From Jiangella mangrovi (lineage in GTDB: Bacteria; Actinomycetota; Actinomycetes; Jiangellales; Jiangellaceae), in the NCBI RefSeq assembly GCF_014204975.1, contig NZ_JACHMM010000001.1:2356001-2420000 (forward strand): a stretch of DNA of 64,000 nt. Direction: 5' to 3'. Within the stretch, counting starts at the first letter, position 1. Every line of letters starts with the position of its first letter. Position numbers and translations under genes: made by a program. Shown piece by piece: positions 15,715-24,748 of the stretch. The notes beneath the pieces were generated by a model. That model was not told where the DNA came from and ran no database searches. It saw only the letters and a program-made list of their open reading frames with translations.

Positions 15715-18192
15715 ATGAGTTCCGAAGCTGAACCCGAGAACGAGTCGCGCCCTGAGAAGGGCGCCAAATATCGCGCCGGCCGCCGCAAGCGGACCGGCTG
15801 GCGGCGCGTGTTCAACTGGAAGGTCTTCGGCTTCACGGCCCTCGGCATGTTCCTGCTGGGTGCGGGGGCCGTCGGCGTGGCCTTCGCCATGATCGACGTG
15901 CCCGACCCGAACGACTTCTCGACGTCTGAGACGAGCATCGTCTACTGGGACGACGGCGAGACCGAGCTCGGCCGGTTCAGCGCCGAGAACCGCGAGATCG
16001 TCGGCATCGAAGAGATCCCGCAAACCCTGCAGCAGGCCGTGGTGGCGGCCGAGGACAGGAGCTTCTACGACAACTCCGGCTTCTCGGTCACCGGTATGGC
16101 CCGGGCCGGCTGGGACGCGCTGCGCGGCTCGTCCGGCGGTGGCGGCGGCTCCACCATCACCCAGCAGTACGTCAAGAACTACTACCTGACGCAGGACCGC
16201 TCCTACACCCGCAAGCTGCGCGAGCTCGTCATCTCGGTGAAGATCGACCAGGACGTCGACAAGGACCAGATCCTGGCCGACTACCTCAACACCATCTGGT
16301 TCGGCCGCGGCACCTACGGCGTGCAGACGGCGTCGCGGGCCTATTTCGGGGCCGACGTCGCCGACCTCGACCTCGCGCAGAGCGCCGCGCTCGCCGCGAT
16401 CCTGCGCTCGCCCACGCGCTACGACCCCACCCTCGGCCCCGAGAACGCCGAGCGGTTCGCCCAGCGGTTCCAGTACGTGCTCGACGGCATGGTGGCCACG
16501 GGCGCCATCGACGAGGCCACCGCCGCCGCCACCGTCGCGCCCGAGGTCCTGCCCGAGCAGCAGGTCAACCGTTATGGCGGCCCCAACGGCTACCTGCTCA
16601 TGATGGTCCGCGACGAGCTGATGGCCCTGGGCTACGACGAGCAGGAGATCGAGACCGGCGGACTGCGCGTCACGTCGACGTTCAACGCGGCGGCGCAGAC
16701 GGCGGCCATCCGCGCCATCGACGAGGAGCGGCCCACCGAGGACGCCGACGGCGTGCGCATCGGCCTCGCGTCGGTGCGGCCCGGCGACGGCGCCGTCGTG
16801 GCCGTGTACGGGGGCGCCGACGCCGTCGCGCAGAGCTACAACGACGCCGTCGACGCCATCCCGCAGGCCGGGTCGACGGTGAAGCCGTTCGTGCTGGCCG
16901 CGGCGCTCGAGAACGGGTACTCGCTGCGCAGCCGGTTCTGGGGCAACTCGCCGTTCGACCCGCCGGAGCTCGGCCCGCCGGTGAACAACCAGGGCAACCA
17001 GGACTACGGCCGCAACGTCACCCTGGAACGCTCGATGGAGCGCTCCATCAACACCGCGTTCGTCGACCTCGCCCTGGAGATGGGGCCCGACAAGGTCGCC
17101 GACTCGCTCATCCGGGCCGGCTTCCCCGACGACGAGCAGGTGCAGGCGAACCTCAACCCCCGCCTCGCCATCGGCATCGGCGGCGTCTCGGCACTGAACA
17201 TGGCCAACTCCTACGCCACGCTCGCGTCCCAGGGCATGCACGCCGACACCTACACCGTCCGCTCGGTCGTCGACCGCGACGGCGCCGTGGCCTTCGAGCA
17301 CGAGTCCGCGCCCGAGCGGGTCTTCGAGGAGGACGTCACCAGCGACGTCACCTACTCGCTCACCGAGACCGTCGACAACGGCACCGCCGAGGTCGCGCAG
17401 GACCTCGACCGCCCGGTCGCCGCGAAGACCGGGACGCACGACGACCTCACGGCCTGGTTCAGCGGGTACACCCCGCAGCTGGCCACGTCCGTCGTCTACT
17501 TCCGCGGCGACGGCACCGAGTCGCTCGACGGCGTCGGCGGCATGCAGAGCTTCAGCGGCGGCGCGTACCCCGGCCGCACCTGGACGGCCTACATGGAGGG
17601 CGCGCTCGACGGCCAGCCCGAGGAGGAGTTCCCGGAGCCGGCGAACATCCGCGCCGAGAACGGCAACGACGGCGGCGACGAGCGTCCCGACCGGCCGAAC
17701 CGTCCCGACAACGATGACGAGGACGAGGACGACAACGGCGAGCGCGGCGACGAGAACGGCGAGCGGCCCGCTGACGAGGACGGCGGCGGTCCCGGCGGCG
17801 ACGAGAACGGCGAGGGGCCGGGCGGCGACGAGGCCGGCGCCGAGCCGGGCACCGAGCAGCCGGGTGGCGAGGAGACCGGCGGCGCCGAGCCGGGCACCGA
17901 GTGGGGCGGCGACGAGTCCGGCGCCACGGAGTCCGGCACCGACGCCGGTGGCGAGGAGACCGGCGGGACCGAGGCGGGTACCGACGCCGGAACCGACACC
18001 GGTGACACGTCCGGCGACACGGGCACCGACACCGGGGCCGAGTCGGGCGCCGAGAGCGGCGCCGAGACCGGCACCGACAGCGGTGCCGAGAGCGGGACGC
18101 CCGACCCGGACAGCCGCGGCAGCCAGGCCGCGGTGCTGCTGCTCGGCGCCGGCGCCCTTACCGTGGGGGGCCTGAGCCGCCGGAGGCGATGA
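15715..18192 (+). CDS. Class A penicillin-binding protein with acidic repeat tail
   Basis: Bifunctional peptidoglycan synthase of 825 residues. A basic cytoplasmic stretch precedes one membrane anchor near residues 37-60. The glycosyltransferase (GT51) domain has AAEDRSFYD near residue 115 and STITQQYVKN. The transpeptidase has SxxK at Ser387 (STVK), SxN at Ser444 (SIN) and KTG at 571-573. From about residue 625 the chain is low complexity, rich in Asp, Glu, Gly and Thr (repeats like GGDE, PGTE, TDAG). It ends in a hydrophobic segment (LLLGAGALTVGG) and SRRRR, which looks like a second membrane span or a sorting tail without an LPxTG motif. Its 3' end overlaps the convergent FprA-like gene by 35 bases. 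Confidence 0.93.
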   Translation: MSSEAEPENESRPEKGAKYRAGRRKRTGWRRVFNWKVFGFTALGMFLLGAGAVGVAFAMIDVPDPNDFSTSETSIVYWDDGETELGRFSAENREIVGIEEIPQTLQQAVVAAEDRSFYDNSGFSVTGMARAGWDALRGSSGGGGGSTITQQYVKNYYLTQDRSYTRKLRELVISVKIDQDVDKDQILADYLNTIWFGRGTYGVQTASRAYFGADVADLDLAQSAALAAILRSPTRYDPTLGPENAERFAQRFQYVLDGMVATGAIDEATAAATVAPEVLPEQQVNRYGGPNGYLLMMVRDELMALGYDEQEIETGGLRVTSTFNAAAQTAAIRAIDEERPTEDADGVRIGLASVRPGDGAVVAVYGGADAVAQSYNDAVDAIPQAGSTVKPFVLAAALENGYSLRSRFWGNSPFDPPELGPPVNNQGNQDYGRNVTLERSMERSINTAFVDLALEMGPDKVADSLIRAGFPDDEQVQANLNPRLAIGIGGVSALNMANSYATLASQGMHADTYTVRSVVDRDGAVAFEHESAPERVFEEDVTSDVTYSLTETVDNGTAEVAQDLDRPVAAKTGTHDDLTAWFSGYTPQLATSVVYFRGDGTESLDGVGGMQSFSGGAYPGRTWTAYMEGALDGQPEEEFPEPANIRAENGNDGGDERPDRPNRPDNDDEDEDDNGERGDENGERPADEDGGGPGGDENGEGPGGDEAGAEPGTEQPGGEETGGAEPGTEWGGDESGATESGTDAGGEETGGTEAGTDAGTDTGDTSGDTGTDTGAESGAESGAETGTDSGAESGTPDPDSRGSQAAVLLLGAGALTVGGLSRRRR

Positions 18193-19540
18193 CCTCGAGG
18201 GCGGTGGCGAGGTCGTGCACCACGATCGGGTCGCCGCCCCCGGCGTCGCCGGCCGCCTTCTCGTGCGCCTCGAGGCGAAGCCAGTCGGGCCAGCCGACCA
18301 CCTGGACTCCTCGCTCGGTCAGCAGCTTGTCGACGGTGTCCGGGTCGCCCGCGCGGGTGGGCAGCGTGTCGAGGTCGGCGAGGACCGACTCCGCCACCTC
18401 GTTGGCGTCGCCGCGGTTGGTCGCGATGACGCCCGTCGGGCCGCGGCGCAACCAGCCGGTGACGTAGACGCCGGCCAGCACCGCGCCGTCGTCGAGCACC
18501 CGGCCGTCCTGCGACGGGACGGTGCCCCCGGCCTCGTCGAACGGCAGGCCGGGGATGGGCGAGCCGTGGTAACCGATGGCCCGCACGACCAGCTCCGTCG
18601 GCAGCGTCCGGGTCGGCAGGTCGTCGGGTGGCGGGGCGGTGCCGAGCCGGGTGGGCGCCAGCTCGATGCCGGTGACCGCCGTCGTGCCGAGGATGCGGAC
18701 CGGACGGCTCCAGTAGTGCAGGTGGATGCGGCGCCGGGCGCCGGTGCGCGGCCGTTCGGACCACTCGCGGCAGACGTCGACGGTGACCTTGGCGTGCCGG
18801 TCGGTCGCCACGGCCTCTTCGTCGGCCGGTCCGAGGACGAGGTCGGCGGGGTCGACGATGAGGTCGATGCCCTCGAGCGCGCCCAGCTCGTGCAGTTCCG
18901 GCGAGGTGAACTTGGCCTGCGCCGGGCCGCGCCGCGCGACCAGGTGGATGTCGGTGACCGTGCTGGCGGCCAGCGTCTCGAGGACGTGCCGCGGCATCGA
19001 GGTGCCGCGCAGCGCCGTCGCGTCCTTGGCCAGGATGCGGGCGATGTCGAGCGCCACGTTGCCGGCGCCGATGACCGTCGCGCTGGTCAGGCCGTCGGGC
19101 AGTGAGACGGCGCGCGCCTGCGGGTGGCCGGTGTACCAGGCCACCAGCTCCGACGCGCCGTACGACCCGGCGAGGTTCTCGCCCGGGATGCCCAGCCGGC
19201 GATCGCCCAGCATGCCCGTCGACACGACGACGGCGTCATAGCCGGAGCGCAGCTCGTCGACCGTGACGTCGCGCCCCACGTGCACGTTGCCGAGGAACCG
19301 CACGCGCGTGTGCGCGAACCCCTGCGCCAGCACGCGTGAGATGTTCCGGGTCTTCGGATGGTCCGGGGCGACGCCGTAGCGGACCAGCCCGTACGGCGCG
19401 GGCGCGGCCTCGAAGACGTCGACGCGGTCGAAGCGGTCGCTGCGCACGAGCGCGGCGAGGGCGTACAGCCCGGCCGGACCGGCTCCGACGATGGCGGCAG
19501 CCCGGCCGGCCGCCCCGGATCGACTCCCGTCGTCCTCCAT
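18158..19540 (-). CDS. FprA-like ferredoxin/flavodoxin-NADP reductase
   Basis: FAD-dependent oxidoreductase of 460 residues, adrenodoxin-reductase class. FAD-binding GAGPAGLYA is near residue 18; the NADP site VIGAGNVALDIARIL is near 150-165; PYGLVRYGVAPDHPKTR is a hallmark of this family. It would move electrons between NADPH and ferredoxins, for example for cytochrome P450s or desaturases. No ferredoxin gene is adjacent. The C-terminal extension of about 60 residues after GDANEVAESVL is longer than in some relatives. Confidence 0.92.
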   Translation of the reverse strand: MEDDGSRSGAAGRAAAIVGAGPAGLYALAALVRSDRFDRVDVFEAAPAPYGLVRYGVAPDHPKTRNISRVLAQGFAHTRVRFLGNVHVGRDVTVDELRSGYDAVVVSTGMLGDRRLGIPGENLAGSYGASELVAWYTGHPQARAVSLPDGLTSATVIGAGNVALDIARILAKDATALRGTSMPRHVLETLAASTVTDIHLVARRGPAQAKFTSPELHELGALEGIDLIVDPADLVLGPADEEAVATDRHAKVTVDVCREWSERPRTGARRRIHLHYWSRPVRILGTTAVTGIELAPTRLGTAPPPDDLPTRTLPTELVVRAIGYHGSPIPGLPFDEAGGTVPSQDGRVLDDGAVLAGVYVTGWLRRGPTGVIATNRGDANEVAESVLADLDTLPTRAGDPDTVDKLLTERGVQVVGWPDWLRLEAHEKAAGDAGGGDPIVVHDLATALEVIASGGSGPPR

Positions 19541-19729
19541 TCACCCAACGTATGCCGTGAGACGCCGCCCGCACCAGCCCCTGTCTCTCGTGTCTCACGC
19601 CGCGCGCCGGGCCGGGGTGAGGAGACGTTGACACGGGGGCGCGGTTCACGGCACGTCGGCGTAATGCCGGGTTCCTAGCGTCGGCGGCCAGCGGATCCCG
19701 AACCCCCAGACCCCGCCCCGGAGGCCGTC

Positions 19730-21109
19730 ATGACCGAGACGCCGACCCTCGCCCCCGACCGTGACGTGGCACCGGCGCCGGCGCCCCCGCGCCGGGGCGG
19801 ACGCTGGATCGACCACTGGGAGCCGGAGGACGAGACGTTCTGGCGGCGCACCGGCCGTGCCGTCGCCCGGCGCAACCTGGTCGCCTCGATCCTCGCGGAG
19901 AACGTGGCGTTCTCGGTGTGGACGCTGTGGAGCATCTCGGCGGCGCTGCTCGTGGCGCACTACGACGTCGGGTTCTCCGCCGCGCAGCTGTTCTTCCTGG
20001 TCGCCGTGCCCAACGTCGTCGGCGCGGTGCTGCGGATCCCGTACACGTTCGCGGTGCCCCGCTACGGCGGCCGGAACTGGACGGTGGTCAGCGGTCTGCT
20101 GCTCCTGGTCCCGACGGTGCTGCTGGCGCTCGCCGTCGGCCGCCCGGGCACGCCGTACTGGGTGTTCCTGCTGATCGCGGCGTCGGCCGGGCTCGGTGGC
20201 GGCAACTTCGCGTCCAGCATGACGAACATCAGCTTCTTCTACCCCGACCGGGGCAAGGGCCTGGCGCTCGGCCTGAACGCGGCCGGCGGCAACATCGGCG
20301 TCGCGCTGCTCCAGCTCGGCCTGCCGCTGATCGTCGGAGCCGGCGGCCTGTTCGGGCTGGTGGGGGCGAGCGCCGCCGGGGTGGACCTGGCGCGGGCGGG
20401 ATGGGTGTGGGCGGCGCTGGGCGTGGTGGCGGCGCTCTGCGCGTGGCTGTTCATGGACAACCTGTCGGTGTCGCTGGCGCCGTTCCGCAAGCAGATCGCC
20501 GTCGTCCGGCACCGGCACACCTGGATCGTGTCCTGGCTCTACATCGGCACGTTCGGCTCGTTCATCGGCTACTCGTCGGCCTTCCCGCTGCTCGTCGCGC
20601 TGCAGTTCCCGGAGGTGCCGGCGGCGCACTACGCGTTCCTCGGCGCGCTGGTCGGCTCGGTGGCGCGTCCGTTCGGCGGCTGGCTGGCCGACCGGGTGGG
20701 CGGAGCACGGGTGACGCTGTGGAACTTCGCCGCGATGGCTGCCGGCACCGTGCTCGTCATCGTCGCGGTCGACGGCGGCAGCTGGCCGTTGTTCCTGGGC
20801 GCGTTCCTGCTGGTGTTCGTGACGACGGGGCTCGGCAACGGGTCGACGTTCCGGATGATCCCGATGATCTTCCGCAACCGGACCGAGGCGGCCGCCGTCA
20901 TCGGGCTGTCGTCGGCGGTCGGGGCGTTCGGCGGGTTCGCCATCGTGGCGACGTTCGGTGTGCTCGGGCTGGTGAACGACGGCGGGGTGCCGGCGAGCGC
21001 CGTCGCGACCGCGTTCGTGCTCTTCCTCGGCTTCTACGTCACCTGCGCGCTGTTGACCTGGTGGAACTACGCGCGACGGGGCGCGGCGCCGGCCGGCGCC
21101 GGCAGCTGA
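19730..21109 (+). CDS. narK: Nitrate/nitrite MFS transporter, NarK type
   Basis: Membrane transporter of 459 residues with about twelve spans, first of the nitrate gene set. The nitrate signature motifs are present: LGGGNFASSMTNISFFYP near residue 155 and GLGNGSTFRMIP near 366. A cytoplasmic N-terminus of about 45 residues precedes the first span. It would import nitrate (or exchange nitrite) for the reductases that follow. A gap of 94 bases separates it from the reductase gene, so that gene may have its own promoter. Confidence 0.92.
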   Translation: MTETPTLAPDRDVAPAPAPPRRGGRWIDHWEPEDETFWRRTGRAVARRNLVASILAENVAFSVWTLWSISAALLVAHYDVGFSAAQLFFLVAVPNVVGAVLRIPYTFAVPRYGGRNWTVVSGLLLLVPTVLLALAVGRPGTPYWVFLLIAASAGLGGGNFASSMTNISFFYPDRGKGLALGLNAAGGNIGVALLQLGLPLIVGAGGLFGLVGASAAGVDLARAGWVWAALGVVAALCAWLFMDNLSVSLAPFRKQIAVVRHRHTWIVSWLYIGTFGSFIGYSSAFPLLVALQFPEVPAAHYAFLGALVGSVARPFGGWLADRVGGARVTLWNFAAMAAGTVLVIVAVDGGSWPLFLGAFLLVFVTTGLGNGSTFRMIPMIFRNRTEAAAVIGLSSAVGAFGGFAIVATFGVLGLVNDGGVPASAVATAFVLFLGFYVTCALLTWWNYARRGAAPAGAGS

Positions 21110-21153
21110 TCACGGCCCGCGGAGGCGACGAGTGCGAGGCATTTATCGCGGGC

Positions 21154-21180
21154 GTAACGTGTCCGAGGCGGCCGCGAAAC
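21154..21180 (+). promoter_or_regulatory. Possible GlnR-type box before the nitrate reductase gene
   Basis: GTAAC (21154-21158), GAGGC (21165-21169) and GAAAC (21176-21180) are each six bases apart, resembling the spaced GTnAC/GAAAC pattern bound by GlnR in actinomycetes. The match is imperfect. GlnR control of nitrate assimilation is well known in this group, which is why the pattern was looked at. Confidence 0.3.
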
Positions 21181-21203
21181 CGCCGCTTCACACCGTAGCG
21201 GGC

Positions 21204-23291
21204 ATGGGCACCACGGCCACCCACTGCGCGTACTGCGCCCTGCAGTGCGCCATGACGCTGACGGCGGACGCCGGCGGCCGGGTCACCGTGCAGCCGCGGG
21301 ACTTCCCGACCAACCGCGGCGGGCTGTGCCAGAAGGGCTGGACGGCGGCGGACCTGCTCGGGTCGCCGCACCGCCTCACGACGCCGCTGTTGCGCGAGGA
21401 CCGGTCGGCGCCGTTGCGCGAGGCGACCTGGGACGAGGCGCTCGCCGTCGTGGCGTCCCGGCTGCGGGCGACCCGGCGCGAGTTCGGGCCCGACGCGGTC
21501 GCCGTCCTGGGCGGCGGCGGGCTGACCAACGAGAAGGCCTACCAGCTGGGCAAGTTCGCCCGGGTCGCACTGCGGACGAGGAACATCGACTACAACGGCC
21601 GGTACTGCATGTCGTCGGCCGCGGCGGCGTCGAACCGGGCGTTCGGCATCGACCGCGGGTTGCCGTTCCCGCTACCCGACCTGGCCGAGACCGGCGCGGT
21701 GCTGATCGCCGGGGGCAACGTCGCCGAGACGATGCCGCCGTTCATGCAGCACCTCGCCGCGGTCGTCGACCGCGGCGGGTCGCTGATCGTCGCCGACCCG
21801 CGCCGCACCGCGACGGCCGAGCGGGCGACCCTGCACCTGCCGGTCCTGCCCGGCACCGACCTGGCGCTCGCGCTCGGCCTGCTGCACGTCGCCGTCGCCG
21901 ACGGGCACGCCGACCGCGGCTACATCCATGACCGGACGACGGGGTTCGAGGCGGCCTGGCGGGCGGCCGCGCAGTGGTGGCCGGAGCGGGTCGAACGGGT
22001 GACCGGCGTGTCGGTCGCGGCGCAGCGGGCCACCGTCGCGCAGCTGGCCGCCGGTGCGCGTGGCCGCGGCGCCGTCGTCCTGACCGCCCGCGGCGCGGAG
22101 CAGCAGAGCAAGGGCACCGACACCGTCAGCGCGCTGATCAACCTGGCGCTCGCGCTCGGCCTGCCGGGCAGGCCGTCCAGCGGGTTCGGCTGCATCACCG
22201 GGCAGGGCAACGGGCAGGGCGGGCGTGAGCACGGGCAGAAGGCCGACCAGCTGCCCGGCTACCGGCGGATCGACGACCCCGCCGCGCGGGCGCACGTCGC
22301 CGCCGTCTGGGGCGTCGACCCGGACGACCTGCCGGGGCCGGGCCCGTCGGCGTACGAGCTGATCGAGAGCCTGGGCACCGACGGCGGGCCGCGGGCGCTG
22401 CTCGTGCACGGCACCAACCTGGCGGTGTCGTCGCCGCGTGCGCGCCGGGTGGCCGAGCGACTGGCAGCACTGGACCTGCTGGTCGTCAGCGACGTCGTGC
22501 TGTCCGAGACCGCCGCGCTGGCCGACGTCGTCCTGCCCGTGACGCAGTTCGCGGAGGAGGACGGCACGATGACCAACCTCGAGGGCCGGGTGATCCGCCG
22601 TCGCCGCGCGGTCGCGCCGCCGCCGGGGGTGCGGACCGAGCTGTCAGTGCTGACGTCGCTGGCCGGGCTGCTCGGGTGCGTGGCGCCGTTCGACGCCGAC
22701 CCGGAGACCGTCTTCGACGAGCTGCGCCGGGCCAGCGCCGGCGGGATCGCCGACTACGCCGGAATCGGCTGGGACCGCATCGACGCCGAGGGCGGCGTGT
22801 TCTGGCCGTGCCCGTCGGCAGACCATCCGGGGACGGCGCGGCTGTTCGCGGACGGGTTCCCGACGCCTGACGGCCGGGCCTGCTTCGTCGCCGTCGAGCA
22901 CCGTCCGCCGGCCGAGGACGTCGACCCCGAGCACCCCATTTACCTCACCACCGGCCGCGTGCTGCAGCAGTACCAGAGCGGTGCGCAGACCCGCCGGATC
23001 CCGGCGCTGGCCGCCGCGGCCGCCGAGCCACATGTCGAGGTGCATCCCGATCTCGCCGGACGGAGTGGATTGGCCGACGGCGACCTGGTGCGGGTGGTCA
23101 GCCGGCGCGGCGACGCCGTCGGACGGGTCCGGCTGACCTCGGCGATCCGCCCGGACACCGTGTTCATGCCGTTCCACTGGGGCGGCGAGCAGGCGGTCAA
23201 CCGGGTGACGAACCCGGCGCTCGACCCGGTCTCGCGGATGCCGGAGTTCAAGGTCTGCGCCGTCCGGCTGGAGCGGGTGACCTCCTCATGA
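21204..23291 (+). CDS. nasC: Assimilatory nitrate reductase, molybdopterin catalytic subunit
   Basis: Cytoplasmic molybdenum enzyme of 695 residues that reduces nitrate to nitrite. The N-terminus binds a [4Fe-4S] cluster through Cys8, Cys11, Cys15 and a Cys near 42 (GGLCQKGW). Molybdopterin-binding blocks include NGRYCMSSAAAASNRAFG and the C-terminal domain motif YLTTGRVLQQYQSG. ATG at 21204 is chosen from the Cys-motif spacing; GTG at 21159 is in frame, but would lie inside the possible GlnR box. It overlaps the next gene by four bases. It is shorter than fused forms that carry their own BFD domain; here that domain is on the next protein. Confidence 0.92.
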   Translation: MGTTATHCAYCALQCAMTLTADAGGRVTVQPRDFPTNRGGLCQKGWTAADLLGSPHRLTTPLLREDRSAPLREATWDEALAVVASRLRATRREFGPDAVAVLGGGGLTNEKAYQLGKFARVALRTRNIDYNGRYCMSSAAAASNRAFGIDRGLPFPLPDLAETGAVLIAGGNVAETMPPFMQHLAAVVDRGGSLIVADPRRTATAERATLHLPVLPGTDLALALGLLHVAVADGHADRGYIHDRTTGFEAAWRAAAQWWPERVERVTGVSVAAQRATVAQLAAGARGRGAVVLTARGAEQQSKGTDTVSALINLALALGLPGRPSSGFGCITGQGNGQGGREHGQKADQLPGYRRIDDPAARAHVAAVWGVDPDDLPGPGPSAYELIESLGTDGGPRALLVHGTNLAVSSPRARRVAERLAALDLLVVSDVVLSETAALADVVLPVTQFAEEDGTMTNLEGRVIRRRRAVAPPPGVRTELSVLTSLAGLLGCVAPFDADPETVFDELRRASAGGIADYAGIGWDRIDAEGGVFWPCPSADHPGTARLFADGFPTPDGRACFVAVEHRPPAEDVDPEHPIYLTTGRVLQQYQSGAQTRRIPALAAAAAEPHVEVHPDLAGRSGLADGDLVRVVSRRGDAVGRVRLTSAIRPDTVFMPFHWGGEQAVNRVTNPALDPVSRMPEFKVCAVRLERVTSS

Positions 23292-24748
23292 GGCGCATCA
23301 TGGTCGTGGGGCACGGGATGGCCGGGTCGCGGTTCGTGCAGGAGCTGCGCGCCCGCGACCAGGGCCGCCGGTTCGAGGTGACGGTGTTCGGCGCGGAGCC
23401 GGAGGCCGCCTACAACCGGGTGCTGCTGTCGTCGGTGCTGGCCGGCTCGCTGACCCCGGCGGAGATCGAGACGGTGCCGTCGGCCTGGTACGCCGCCGAG
23501 GACGTCGAGCTGCGCACGGGCGTCGAGGTCGGGCGGATCGACCGGCGGCGACGGCGGGTGCTCACCACCGCCGGCGAGCACGTCGGCTACGACCACCTGG
23601 TGCTGGCGACCGGCAGCCGGCCGTGGGTGCCGCCGGTCGACGGGCTGGTCGGCGACGACGGCGAGCTCGACCGCGACGTCGTGGTCTTCCGGACGCTGGC
23701 CGACTGCCGCGCGATGCTGTCCCGGCTCGGCCGGGTGCGGTACGCCGTCGTGCTCGGCGGCGGGCTGCTGGGGCTCGAGGCCGCGCGCGGGCTGGCCGGG
23801 CGCGGCGTGGACGTCGAGGTCGTGCACCCGGCGGATCGCCTCATGGAGCGCCAGCTCGACCTCGACTCCGGCCGGGTGCTCGCGCGGACGCTGCGCGGGC
23901 TGGGCGTGCGGGTGCGGCTGAACGCGCAGGCGGTCCGGTTCACCGACGGCTGGGGCGGCGGCGGGCGCGGGGTCCGGCTGGACGACGGGACGCGGCTGCC
24001 GGCCGACCTGGTGGTCGTCGCCTGCGGGGTGCGGCCGAACAGCGCACTGGCGGCGGCCGCGGGGCTCGACGTGGGGCGCGCGGTGGTGGTGGACGAGACG
24101 ATGACCTCGGTGACCGATCCGGCGATCCACGCGATCGGCGAGTGCGCGCAGTACGACGGCCAGGTGTACGGGCTGGTCCAGCCGGCCTGGGAGCAGGCGG
24201 CCGTGCTGGCCGACGTGCTGGCGGGCGGGCCGGCGCGGTACGGCGGCTCGGCGATCGTCACCCGGCTGAAGGCGGCCGGCGTCGACCTCGCGGCGATGGG
24301 CGAGACGGACGTCGACGACTTCGCCGCCGACGACGGGCTCGAGGTGCTGCGGTTCGCCGACCCGGCCCGCGGGACCTACCAGAAGGTCGTCATCCGCGAC
24401 GACCGCGTCACCGGCGCGATCATGCTCGGCGGCCCCGAGACCGTCGGCGCCGTCACCCAGCTGTTCGACCGCGCCGCGCCGGTTCCGGCCGACCGGCGTG
24501 CCCTGATCTTTCCCGGCGTGGTCGATGCGGGCGGCGCCGTCGACCCCGCCGACCTCCCGGACGACCACACCGTCTGCCGCTGCAACGGCGTCACAGCGGG
24601 CCGCGTCCGGGCCGCGTGCGAGGCCGGAGCGGACACCGTCGCCGACCTCGCCGCCACCACCCGCGCGACCACCGGCTGCGGCGGGTGCCGCTCCGACGTC
24701 GCCGCCCTGTTGTCCGCCACGCGCCCCACAGTGGAGGTCCCCGCATGA
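23288..24748 (+). CDS. nasB: Nitrate reductase flavoprotein/[2Fe-2S] electron-transfer subunit
   Basis: NAD(P)H- and FAD-dependent oxidoreductase of 486 residues, presumed electron donor to the nitrate reductase just upstream. FAD-binding motif VVGHGMAGSRF at the start, NAD-binding GGGLLGLEAARGL near residue 155, and a C-terminal BFD-like domain with CRCNGV (near 436) and TGCGGC (near 464) that should bind [2Fe-2S]. The layout repeats the N-terminal half of NirB, its neighbour, so the two probably share ancestry. It is joined to both neighbours by ATGA overlaps. Confidence 0.9.
   Translation: MRRIMVVGHGMAGSRFVQELRARDQGRRFEVTVFGAEPEAAYNRVLLSSVLAGSLTPAEIETVPSAWYAAEDVELRTGVEVGRIDRRRRRVLTTAGEHVGYDHLVLATGSRPWVPPVDGLVGDDGELDRDVVVFRTLADCRAMLSRLGRVRYAVVLGGGLLGLEAARGLAGRGVDVEVVHPADRLMERQLDLDSGRVLARTLRGLGVRVRLNAQAVRFTDGWGGGGRGVRLDDGTRLPADLVVVACGVRPNSALAAAAGLDVGRAVVVDETMTSVTDPAIHAIGECAQYDGQVYGLVQPAWEQAAVLADVLAGGPARYGGSAIVTRLKAAGVDLAAMGETDVDDFAADDGLEVLRFADPARGTYQKVVIRDDRVTGAIMLGGPETVGAVTQLFDRAAPVPADRRALIFPGVVDAGGAVDPADLPDDHTVCRCNGVTAGRVRAACEAGADTVADLAATTRATTGCGGCRSDVAALLSATRPTVEVPA

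Noticed and set aside
17690-18110. A tandem DNA repeat resembling a CRISPR or minisatellite
   Set aside because: The repeats are irregular, codon-phased and encode the acidic tail of the penicillin-binding protein; there are no constant repeats with unique spacers.
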